Source: Desulfurivibrio sp. (GTDB taxonomy: Bacteria > Desulfobacterota > Desulfobulbia > Desulfobulbales > SURF-16). From it: DNA of 40,316 nt. The DNA is taken from the NCBI GenBank assembly GCA_003605035.1, contig QZKJ01000097.1:1-40316 (forward strand), read 5' to 3'. Below the pieces are notes generated by a model. It did not search any database. It had not been told where the DNA came from and worked only from the letters and a program-made list of their open reading frames with translations. Position numbers and translations under genes: made by a program. Of the stretch, positions 17,165-24,348 are shown piece by piece (within the stretch, counting starts at the first letter, position 1; each line of letters begins with the position of its first letter).

Positions 17165-17214
17165 GGGGACAGAATGATTTTTGCAAAACAGACTGCGAAA
17201 AAAATTCTGTCCCC
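17165..17214. repeat. REP/MITE-like inverted repeat GGGGACAGAAT
   Basis: GGGGACAGAAT (17165-17175) and ATTCTGTCCCC (17204-17214) are a perfect 11-bp inverted repeat around 28 bases. Similar GGGGACAGAAT ends accompany TnpA-REP-type transposases in many genomes (recollection, not a search). There is no transposase here. It sits between xerC and hslV. Confidence 0.6.
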
Positions 17215-17312
17215 TCAGGTGCAGAGCTGGCTGGAAAGAAAACATTATCTGTGTTCCGTGATGAAAAAGAGAGACTTTTTACGAATTCATTCAATAAGTG
17301 GGTAAGAATAAA

Positions 17313-17864
17313 ATGGAAAACAAAGACACGCTGCCGATAATCCGGTCAACCACCATCATCTGCGTCAGGCACAAGGGGGAGGTGGTGGTGGCCGGTGACG
17401 GCCAGGTAACCCTGGGAAATACCATCATGAAACACCAGGCGAAAAAGGTGCGGCGGCTCTATCAGAACAAGGTGATCACCGGCTTTGCCGGCGCCACGGC
17501 GGACGCCTTTACCCTGTTTGACAAGCTCGAGGGTAAGCTGGAGCAGTATAACGGCAATCTCACCCGGGCCGCCGTGGAACTGGCCAAGGACTGGCGCACC
17601 GATAAAATGCTCAGAAGGCTGGAAGCCATGCTCATTGCCGCTGACAAAAATCAATCCTTTATTTTATCCGGTTCCGGTGACGTGATCGAATCCGATGACG
17701 GCATTCTGGCCATCGGTTCAGGCGGCCCCTATGCCCAGGCCGCGGCCAAGGCCCTGATCAGCCACAGCGATCTGGGGGCCGAGGCAATCTGCCGGGCGGC
17801 CATGGAGATTGCCGGCCAGATCTGCATCTATACCAACACCAACCTTGTGGTGGAAAAAATATGA
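17313..17864 (+). CDS. hslV: ATP-dependent protease HslV, peptidase subunit
   Basis: Proteasome-like threonine peptidase that forms a double hexamer capped by HslU. The mature-enzyme start [23 protein letters not shown] and the [23 protein letters not shown] and [13 protein letters not shown] blocks match the family. I choose ATG 17313 over GTG 17298. With it the catalytic Thr is residue 13, not residue 2, and no usable start codon lies between. A 12-residue leader must therefore be removed for activity. The Shine-Dalgarno sequence is weak. The gene ends in a 4-base ATGA overlap with hslU. Confidence 0.94.
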   Translation: MENKDTLPIIRSTTIICVRHKGEVVVAGDGQVTLGNTIMKHQAKKVRRLYQNKVITGFAGATADAFTLFDKLEGKLEQYNGNLTRAAVELAKDWRTDKMLRRLEAMLIAADKNQSFILSGSGDVIESDDGILAIGSGGPYAQAAAKALISHSDLGAEAICRAAMEIAGQICIYTNTNLVVEKI

Positions 17865-19240
17865 CCCTGCCCCATGCCCTCACCCCAACGGAAATCGTCA
17901 CCAAACTTGATCAGTATATCATCGGCCAGGAAGACGCCAAACGCTTCGTGGCCGTGGCCCTGCGCAACCGCTGGCGCCGGCAGCAGGTCGAGCCGCCGCT
18001 GCGGGACGAAATCGCGCCGAAAAATATCATCATGATCGGGCCGACTGGCGTCGGCAAGACGGAAATCGCCAGAAGGCTCGCCCATCTGGCCCAGTCGCCC
18101 TTTCTGAAAATCGAGGCCTCGAAATTCACCGAAATCGGCTATGTGGGTCGCGACGTGGAATCCATGATCCGCGATCTCACCCAGCTTGCCGTCAATATGG
18201 TGAAAAAGGAGGAAACCGCCAAGGTCAAGGAGAAGGCCGCGGTGCTGGCCGAAGAGCGGCTGCTCGATCTGCTGGTGCCGCCCTCGCCGCCCCCCCCGCT
18301 CGGTAAAACCGTCTCCCTGCCCGGACCTGAGGCGGGCGAGGCCGCATCCGGCAAAAGCAGCACCCGGGAGAAGTTCCGCCAGATGCTGCGGGAAGGCAAA
18401 CTTGACGACAAACTGGTGGAGATGGTGGTTGATCAGCCCCAGAACATGCCGCTCGTGGAGATTTTTTCCAACAGCGGCATGGACGATATGGGTTCCGGCA
18501 TGAAGGACATGTTCTCCAAAATTTTTCCGCAGAAAAGGGAGCGCCGCAAGCTGAGTGTGGCCGAGGCCAGGGTGATCCTGGAAAGGGAGGAATCGGAAAA
18601 GCTCATCGAAATGGACAAGGTCATCAAGCTGGCCATCCAGCGCACCGAACAGTCAGGCATCATCTTCCTTGACGAGATCGACAAGATCGCCTCCCGCCAG
18701 GGGTCGGTCGGTTCGGCCGAGGTTTCCCGGGAAGGGGTGCAGCGGGACCTGCTGCCCATTGTCGAGGGGGCCACGGTTACCACCAAATTCGGCATGGTGA
18801 AAACCGATCATATCCTGTTCATCGCCAGCGGCGCCTTTCATCTCTGCAAACCCTCGGACCTGGTGCCTGAACTGCAGGGCCGTTTCCCCATCCGGGTGGA
18901 ACTCAATGCCCTGGGTGAGGAGGACTTTTACCGCATCCTCACTGAGCCGCAAAATGCCCTGATCAAGCAGTATATCGCCCTGATGGCCACGGAAAACATC
19001 GAGCTTTCCTTCCAGGAGGAGGCCATCCGCGAGATGGCCAGGATCGCCACCGAGGTCAACCTGAAAACGGAAAACATCGGGGCCAGACGCCTGCACACCA
19101 TCATGGAGCGACTGCTGGAGGAGGTCTCCTTCAACGCCCCGGAATTAGCGGGCCAGAAGTTTGACATCACCGCGGAATACGTGCGCAAACAGCTGCGCAG
19201 GATCTCCGACAGCGAGGACCTCAGCCGGTATATTTTGTGA
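17861..19240 (+). CDS. hslU: ATP-dependent protease HslU, AAA+ unfoldase subunit
   Basis: AAA+ hexameric unfoldase feeding substrates into HslV. The 459-residue protein has Walker A GPTGVGKT (60-67), the pore loop GYVG (93-96), an intermediate I-domain (about 110-240, with a proline-rich PPSPPPPLG stretch) and Walker B IIFLDEID (267-274). The sensor region and the C-terminal LSRYIL tail that docks into HslV are present. It is translationally coupled to hslV. All catalytic features are intact. Confidence 0.97.
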   Translation: MTLPHALTPTEIVTKLDQYIIGQEDAKRFVAVALRNRWRRQQVEPPLRDEIAPKNIIMIGPTGVGKTEIARRLAHLAQSPFLKIEASKFTEIGYVGRDVESMIRDLTQLAVNMVKKEETAKVKEKAAVLAEERLLDLLVPPSPPPPLGKTVSLPGPEAGEAASGKSSTREKFRQMLREGKLDDKLVEMVVDQPQNMPLVEIFSNSGMDDMGSGMKDMFSKIFPQKRERRKLSVAEARVILEREESEKLIEMDKVIKLAIQRTEQSGIIFLDEIDKIASRQGSVGSAEVSREGVQRDLLPIVEGATVTTKFGMVKTDHILFIASGAFHLCKPSDLVPELQGRFPIRVELNALGEEDFYRILTEPQNALIKQYIALMATENIELSFQEEAIREMARIATEVNLKTENIGARRLHTIMERLLEEVSFNAPELAGQKFDITAEYVRKQLRRISDSEDLSRYIL

Positions 19241-19272
19241 GAAGTGAAAAGTAAAAAGTGAGGAGGAGGTGA

Positions 19273-19401
19273 ATGGATCTTTTCGGCACCGTGATTGTCA
19301 CATCGAGTGATATCCGCTGGGATTTCCCGCAAACCAGGACCTTGGTTAACACCCTGGTTCGCCTTATAAAAAAAGAACGTTGTGGAGTGAGAGATGATTG
19401 A
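19273..19401 (+). CDS. Possible 42-residue small protein or leader peptide
   Basis: A short reading frame begins at ATG 19273 right after an excellent AGGAGGAGGTGA ribosome site and ends in TGA 19399-19401. It overlaps the start of the zinc-ribbon gene (ATG 19394). The product starts MDLFGTVIVTSSDIRWDFPQ and ends in a basic, then acidic tail. No homologue is recognised. The strong ribosome site plus stop/start overlap suggests translational coupling with the next gene, whose own ribosome site (GGAGTGAGAG) is weaker. It may be a real small protein, a coupling leader or chance. Confidence 0.35.
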   Translation: MDLFGTVIVTSSDIRWDFPQTRTLVNTLVRLIKKERCGVRDD

Positions 19402-19912
19402 CCCGGAATTAAAATACTGCCCGCGATGCAACGACGAGTATCGCGCGGAAATTGAGGTCTGCGCCGAGTGCGGGGTGGCCCTGTTGAACGGCGCGGATAT
19501 GCTGGCCGCGGTAAACCGCGCCAATGAGCGGAAAAATTCACGGGCCGGTGAAATCGGCCCGGGCGAGGATATCGTCGCCATTCACAAGGGGCAGCTCAAC
19601 GAGATCCGCGCCATGGAAAAGGAGCTGCAGGCGGAAAATATCGGTTATCTGATCACCGGTGAAGGAAGCTCCTGCAAGAAAGGCTGCTGCCCGACCACCT
19701 TTTATCTGCAGGTGCGCCGTCAGGATGCGCCGGATGCCTTTGCCGTGGTCCAGGCCCATATTGAACGGACAACCGCCCTGAACCATCACGACCTGTCAAC
19801 CTGTGACGCGGTTTTCAACCCCGAGGCCGGCCATGCCACCTGTCCGGCCTGCGGTTTTGAGTTCCAGACCAGCACCACCACCTGTCCTGACTGCGGCCTC
19901 TGTTTCGGTTGA
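19394..19912 (+). CDS. Double zinc-ribbon protein with DUF2007-like middle
   Basis: A 172-residue cytoplasmic protein with a zinc ribbon at each end. The N-terminal CPRC...CAEC uses Cys9, 12, 23 and 26; the C-terminal pair is CPAC...CPDC. The middle (about 60-130), VAIHKGQLNEIRAMEKELQAENIGYLIT, resembles DUF2007-type putative signal-transducing domains. It also holds a local Cys cluster CKKGCC. The family is uncharacterised; metal binding is the only safe prediction. It follows hslU by 153 bases and converges on the cooC-like gene. Confidence 0.8.
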   Translation: MIDPELKYCPRCNDEYRAEIEVCAECGVALLNGADMLAAVNRANERKNSRAGEIGPGEDIVAIHKGQLNEIRAMEKELQAENIGYLITGEGSSCKKGCCPTTFYLQVRRQDAPDAFAVVQAHIERTTALNHHDLSTCDAVFNPEAGHATCPACGFEFQTSTTTCPDCGLCFG

Positions 19913-19964
19913 CGGGGGGCTGCGGGAAACGGCTGGCCGCTGGCATTACGCGGCGATATAGAGT

Positions 19965-20732
19965 TTATTTCTGGGCGATGCGATCAACGAGAGCAGCCAG
20001 AAGCTGCAGGGCAACCCGGTCCATGGCCTCGTCGGCCTCGGTAATCGGTTGGTCTGCCCGTTCGGCCTTTCTGATCCGGCTGGAATCAGGGAAGCAGACC
20101 AGGGGTTTTTCGCCCAGGCCATCGGCCAGAAACAGCTCGTCGTCCTGGTCGGCAACCAGATTGCCGACAAAGAAGATGCGGGGAATGCGCGACTCCCTGG
20201 CGAGCTTCTGAATCTTGAGGCCGGTCCGCACGCTTGACCTGGTCGGGATGACCACGATGAGCAGGCCGTCCACCCCGGCAATGGTGCCCCGGCCCAGATG
20301 CTCCACCCCGGCCTCCATATCGAGCAGCACCGTCTGCCCCGGGTTAAGCAGCAATTTGGTCAGCAGCCGTTTGAGCACGGTATTTTCCGGGCAGGCGCAA
20401 CCGCCTTCAGCGGTCTGGATCGCCCCGAGCACCATCAATCTGATCCCGTCCTTTTCCAGCATGAATTGAGCGGGCAGGTCGTCAACCCTGGGGTTGATAT
20501 TGTAAAACGGCGAGCCCTCGACCTTGCCGGCCCGCTCGGCCAGCATTTTCTTCATATCGGCAATGGGGGTGATGTCGCTGATGTTCTCCACCCCCAGAGC
20601 CTGCGCCATGTGCGGGCTGGGATCGGCATCAATCACCAGCACCTGCCTGCCGCTCTGCTGCGTCTGCCTGGCAAGCAGTCCCATAATTGTCGTCTTGCCA
20701 ACACCGCCCTTGCCGCTGATTGCTATTTTCAT
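19965..20732 (-). CDS. cooC: CooC-type nickel-insertion ATPase (MinD/ParA fold)
   Basis: SIMIBI-class ATPase of the carbon monoxide dehydrogenase accessory family, which helps load nickel into the CODH C-cluster. The 255-residue protein has the deviant Walker A SGKGGVGKTT (6-15), VLVIDADPSP (31-40) and a Cys112-Ala-Cys114 pair in GCACPEN. CooC dimers bind metal through such a CxC pair. No CODH (cooS) or other coo gene is in the window, so the client is unknown; acetyl-CoA synthase/CODH elsewhere is likely. Walker A lysines and the CxC are intact. A MITE lies just upstream of the start. Confidence 0.85.
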   Translation of the reverse strand: MKIAISGKGGVGKTTIMGLLARQTQQSGRQVLVIDADPSPHMAQALGVENISDITPIADMKKMLAERAGKVEGSPFYNINPRVDDLPAQFMLEKDGIRLMVLGAIQTAEGGCACPENTVLKRLLTKLLLNPGQTVLLDMEAGVEHLGRGTIAGVDGLLIVVIPTRSSVRTGLKIQKLARESRIPRIFFVGNLVADQDDELFLADGLGEKPLVCFPDSSRIRKAERADQPITEADEAMDRVALQLLAALVDRIAQK

Positions 20733-20753
20733 TATAGTGATCCTTTTGTTAAG

Positions 20754-20930
20754 GAGCCTCTTGCAAAATAAACGTCGTAGCGAGATCGAGAGAAAAATAT
20801 TCTGTGCAAGGATGAGTGGTGAAATCGCCCGGAAGCGTAGCAGTGCTACGTTGAGGACGATTTCACCATGAAGACGCCGCTCAGGATATTTTTAGCCGAT
20901 CGGAGTAGATGTTCATTTTGCAAGAGGCTC
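20754..20930. mobile_element. MITE-like element with perfect 16-bp terminal inverted repeats
   Basis: The ends GAGCCTCTTGCAAAAT (20754-20769) and its exact complement (20915-20930) enclose 145 bases. Inside, GTGAAATCG (20819-20827) pairs with CGATTTCAC (20858-20866) around CGTAGCA-g-TGCTACG (20836-20850). The flanks of this core pair imperfectly, so the whole element can fold into one long hairpin. No protein is encoded. It shares its ends, but not its interior, with the element at 384-524. It separates the divergent cooC and namZ genes and must influence their promoters. Confidence 0.75.
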
Positions 20931-20965
20931 TAATGATATTAAAAATCAGGAAATTACTATAACCC

Positions 20966-22156
20966 ATGGAACTGTTGAAATCAAAGACAATGGTGCAGCC
21001 TGGCCTCGAGGCGCTCATCAATAGCCCGCCGGCATTCCTCAAAGGCAAACGGCTGGGCCTGCTCTGCAACCAGGCCTCCACGGACCGCCATTTCCGCCAC
21101 AGCCGGGATCTCATTTCCCAGGCCTTTCCCGGGCAGCTCAGCTGTCTGCTGACGCCCCAGCATGGTTTTTTCTGCGAAAAGCAGGACAACATGATCGAAT
21201 CAGACCATGGCCGCGACCCCCAGACCGGCCTGCCGGTCTTCAGTCTCTATGGCGAGACGAGAAGGCCCACCCCGGAGATGTTTGCGCTGCTTGATGTGCT
21301 GCTGGTTGATCTCATCGATGTGGGCACCAGGGTCTACACCTTCATGTCCACCCTGGCTTACTGCCTGGAAGAGGCGGCTGGAAGCGGCAAGAAGGTGGTG
21401 GTGCTTGACCGGCCCAATCCGGTGGACGGCGTCCACATCGAAGGCAATCTGGTGGATGAGGGACTACGTTCCTTTGTCGGCCTCTACCCGATTCCCATGC
21501 GGCATGGCCTGACCTTCGGTGAGCTGGGGCTGCTTTTCAATGACCATTTCGGCATCCATGCCGACTACCAGGTCATCCCCATGCAGGGCTGGCAGCGCCG
21601 GATGACCTTTGCCGAAACAGGCCTGCCCTGGCTTTTCCCTTCCCCCAACATGCCCACCCCCGCCACGGCGGCCGTCTACCCGGGGCAGGTCATCTGGGAG
21701 GGGACCAACATCTCCGAGGGCCGGGGGACCACCATGCCCTTTGAACTTTTCGGGGCGCCTTTCCTGCGCCACCGCGAACTGGTCGCAGCTCTCGACCCAT
21801 CCCTGCTGTGCGGCTGTTGTATGCGGCCCCTGATGTTTCAGCCAACCGCCAATAAATGGGCAGGCGACAACTGCCAAGGGTTTCAGCTGCATGTCACCGA
21901 TCATCAATCCTTCAGACCCTATCGCGTGGCCCTGGCCCTGCTGCAGGCCTTCATGAAGCTCTATCCAGGGGATTTTGCCTGCAAGCCTCCCCCCTATGAA
22001 TATGAGTTCGACAAGCTGCCCCTAGATCTCATCCTGGGCTCCCGGCAGGTGCGGGAGGCCCTGGCCGCCGGGGTGGCTGTTCCTGAGCTGGAACGGAGCT
22101 GGCAGGACGATTTGCAGCAATTTAATGATGCACGACAAAAATATTTCTTGTATTGA
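20966..22156 (+). CDS. namZ: DUF1343 / NamZ-type exo-beta-N-acetylmuramidase (GH171)
   Basis: Family of glycoside hydrolases that remove terminal MurNAc from peptidoglycan fragments. The 396-residue protein has the family start GLEALINSPPAFLKGKRLGLLCNQAS and LLTPQHGFFC. SLYGETRRPTPEMF, DVLLVDLIDVGTRVYTF, FPSPNMPTPATAAVYPGQ and the strongly conserved WEGTNISEGRGTTMPFELFGAPF follow. There is no signal peptide, unlike the secreted Bacillus enzyme, so it may act on imported muropeptides. That would fit with the AmpG-like transporter at 11596-13065. The start could also be ATG 20990. First gene of the long plus-strand run. Confidence 0.85.
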   Translation: MELLKSKTMVQPGLEALINSPPAFLKGKRLGLLCNQASTDRHFRHSRDLISQAFPGQLSCLLTPQHGFFCEKQDNMIESDHGRDPQTGLPVFSLYGETRRPTPEMFALLDVLLVDLIDVGTRVYTFMSTLAYCLEEAAGSGKKVVVLDRPNPVDGVHIEGNLVDEGLRSFVGLYPIPMRHGLTFGELGLLFNDHFGIHADYQVIPMQGWQRRMTFAETGLPWLFPSPNMPTPATAAVYPGQVIWEGTNISEGRGTTMPFELFGAPFLRHRELVAALDPSLLCGCCMRPLMFQPTANKWAGDNCQGFQLHVTDHQSFRPYRVALALLQAFMKLYPGDFACKPPPYEYEFDKLPLDLILGSRQVREALAAGVAVPELERSWQDDLQQFNDARQKYFLY

Positions 22157-22185
22157 ATAGATACAATTGCTTTCAGGAGAATATC

Positions 22186-23604
22186 ATGCCCAAAATTCAA
22201 CCGATCATTCTGGCCGGAGGTTCAGGCTCCAGACTGTGGCCCCTGTCCAGGGAGCTCTATCCGAAACAGCTGCTCAACCTGACCGAGGAGTGCTCCCTGC
22301 TGCAGAGCACCCTGAAACGGCTGGAGGATCTGCCTGACTGTCTGCCGCCGGTGGTGGTGGTGGGTGAGGCGCACCGGTTTCTCACCTTGAACCAGATCAG
22401 GGAACTTGGCCGGGAAGGCCAGGTTGATATCATCCTCGAACCGGTGGGGAGAAACACCGCGCCGGCCATCTGCGCCGCAGCCCTGTATTGCCGGGACCGG
22501 GCCGAGGAGGAGCTGGTCCTGCTGGTGCTGCCGGCTGACCATCTCATCCGCCGGCCCCAGGCCTTCAGCCAGGCAGTGGCCGGCGCCGTGGAGCTGGCCG
22601 TGCAGGGCAGGCTGGTCACCTTCGGCATCACTCCCAGCGCCCCGGAAACCGGCTATGGCTACATCGAAAAGGGAGAGGGCAACAGCGTGCTCTCCTTTGT
22701 GGAAAAACCGGACCTGCAGAAGGCGAAAGAGTATCTGGCCGCCGGCAACTACTTCTGGAACAGCGGCATGTTCGCCTTTGCGGCCGGCGCCTTTCTGGCG
22801 GAAATGGCAAAATTGTCCCCGGCCATCTACAGCCACATGGTGGATGCCGTTGATCATGGCACCAGGGACAGGGATTTTTTCAGGCTGGAGCGGGAGAGCA
22901 TGCAAAAATGCCCTGATGATTCCATTGATTATGCCATGATGGAAAAATCAGCGCTGGTCTCGGTGATTCCCGCCGACCTGGGCTGGAGCGATATCGGCTC
23001 CTGGCAGGCCTTCTGGGAGGTGGCGGACAAGGATGATCATGGCAATGTCCTCTCTGGCGATGTGATTGCCGAAGATCTCACCGACAGCTTTGTCCGCTCG
23101 GAAAACCGGCTGGTTGCCGCGGTGGGGCTGCAGAACATGCTGGTGGTTGAGACCGCCGACGCCGTGCTGGTGGCGCCGATCAACCGCTCCCAGGATGTCA
23201 AGAAAATCGTCACCCGGCTCAAAAGCGAGGGCAGGGAAGAGCATCTGCTGCATCGCACCGTGTACCGGCCCTGGGGGAGCTACACCATTCTCGAGGAACA
23301 GACGGCCTTCAAGATCAAGCGCATTACCGTCAATCCCGGGGTGAAACTCTCCCTGCAGATGCATCATCACCGCTCCGAACACTGGGTGGTGGTGAGAGGC
23401 ACGGCCAGGGTGACCTGCGGCGACAAGGTCTTTCTGGTGCTGGAAAACCAGTCAACCTACATCCCCTGCGGCGAGAAGCACCGGCTGGAAAACCCCGGCG
23501 TGATCGCCCTTGAACTGATCGAAGTGCAGAACGGCAGCTACCTCGGCGAGGATGACATCGTCCGCTTTGACGACGATTTCGGCCGGGAAGGCACCAACGG
23601 GTAA
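22186..23604 (+). CDS. manC: Mannose-1-phosphate guanylyltransferase / mannose-6-phosphate isomerase
   Basis: Bifunctional type II enzyme making GDP-mannose from mannose-1-phosphate and, through the C-terminal cupin domain, mannose-6-phosphate from fructose-6-phosphate. I choose ATG 22186 because AGGAG precedes it by 6 bases and the nucleotidyltransferase begins at once (IILAGGSGSRLWPLSRELYPKQ). FVEKPDLQKA and the NSGMF block follow. The last 130 residues hold the cupin: KRITVNPGVKLSLQMHHHRSEHWVVV and YIPCGEKHRLENPG. Length is 472 residues. GDP-mannose may feed the mannosyltransferase homologue encoded at 29308 as well as surface polysaccharide. Confidence 0.93.
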   Translation: MPKIQPIILAGGSGSRLWPLSRELYPKQLLNLTEECSLLQSTLKRLEDLPDCLPPVVVVGEAHRFLTLNQIRELGREGQVDIILEPVGRNTAPAICAAALYCRDRAEEELVLLVLPADHLIRRPQAFSQAVAGAVELAVQGRLVTFGITPSAPETGYGYIEKGEGNSVLSFVEKPDLQKAKEYLAAGNYFWNSGMFAFAAGAFLAEMAKLSPAIYSHMVDAVDHGTRDRDFFRLERESMQKCPDDSIDYAMMEKSALVSVIPADLGWSDIGSWQAFWEVADKDDHGNVLSGDVIAEDLTDSFVRSENRLVAAVGLQNMLVVETADAVLVAPINRSQDVKKIVTRLKSEGREEHLLHRTVYRPWGSYTILEEQTAFKIKRITVNPGVKLSLQMHHHRSEHWVVVRGTARVTCGDKVFLVLENQSTYIPCGEKHRLENPGVIALELIEVQNGSYLGEDDIVRFDDDFGREGTNG

Positions 23605-23613
23605 CAAGCCTGC

Positions 23614-24345
23614 ATGACCATGTCTTCCAAGCATAGCGGTTCAGCGTCATACTCCATCGACCAGTATCTGCGGTTTTTTTATGATATTGCCGTGCAGTGC
23701 CCCTATGATCTGCCCCACAAGGCGATTTACCGGCAGCAGCAGTTTGTCTCGCTGCCTGATGACCTGTTCGGCCAGTTTCTGGAGGCCGGCTTCCGGCGCA
23801 ACGGCAACACCATCTACACCATGGTCTGCCCCGACTGCCGGAAATGCCTCCCCATCAGAATCGACTCAGGGGAGTTTGCGCCTAACCGGAATCAGAAGAG
23901 GGTGCTGCGCCGCAACGAGGATCTGACCATTACCATGGGGCCGCTGCGGATCACCGAGGAAAAGCTCCTGCTGTGCGGCAGCTTTCTCAAAGAGCGTTTC
24001 CCGATCAAGGGCAACTCGCCGGTGGGATATTACGGCACCTTTTTCGCCAACTCCATCACCAACACGGTGGAGGTCGAGTACCGCTGCGCTGAAAAACTCC
24101 TCGGGGTGGCGGTGGTCGATATCGGCTGCGAGTGGGTGAATGCCGTCTACTTTTACTTTGATCCAGGGGAGACCCGCCGCAGCCTCGGAACGTTTAATAT
24201 CCTGCATCTCATCAATCTGTGCCGCAGGAACTCCATCCCCCATCTCTATCTTGGCTATCTCATCCGTGAGGTCCGGGCCATGCGCTATAAGGAAAACTTC
24301 AAACCTCATTATCTGCTGCAGGACGGGATGTGGGTTAAAGCATAG
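23614..24345 (+). CDS. bpt: Aspartate/glutamate leucyltransferase (N-end rule)
   Basis: Aminoacyl-tRNA-protein transferase that adds leucine to N-terminal Asp or Glu, marking proteins for ClpS/ClpAP degradation. The 243-residue protein shows the Bpt/ATE arrangement. The N-terminal part contains CPYDLPHKAIYRQQ, then GFRRNGNTIYTMVCPDCRKCLPIRI. RRNEDL, YYGTFFANS, FYFDPGETRRSLGTFNILHLI, YLGYLIREVRAMRYKENFKPHYLL follow in order. It lies 9 bases after manC and 3 bases before ispH-ubiA. A ribosome site is not obvious. The Leu specificity is inferred from the bacterial Bpt-type sequence. Confidence 0.9.
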   Translation: MTMSSKHSGSASYSIDQYLRFFYDIAVQCPYDLPHKAIYRQQQFVSLPDDLFGQFLEAGFRRNGNTIYTMVCPDCRKCLPIRIDSGEFAPNRNQKRVLRRNEDLTITMGPLRITEEKLLLCGSFLKERFPIKGNSPVGYYGTFFANSITNTVEVEYRCAEKLLGVAVVDIGCEWVNAVYFYFDPGETRRSLGTFNILHLINLCRRNSIPHLYLGYLIREVRAMRYKENFKPHYLLQDGMWVKA

Positions 24346-24348
24346 GCC

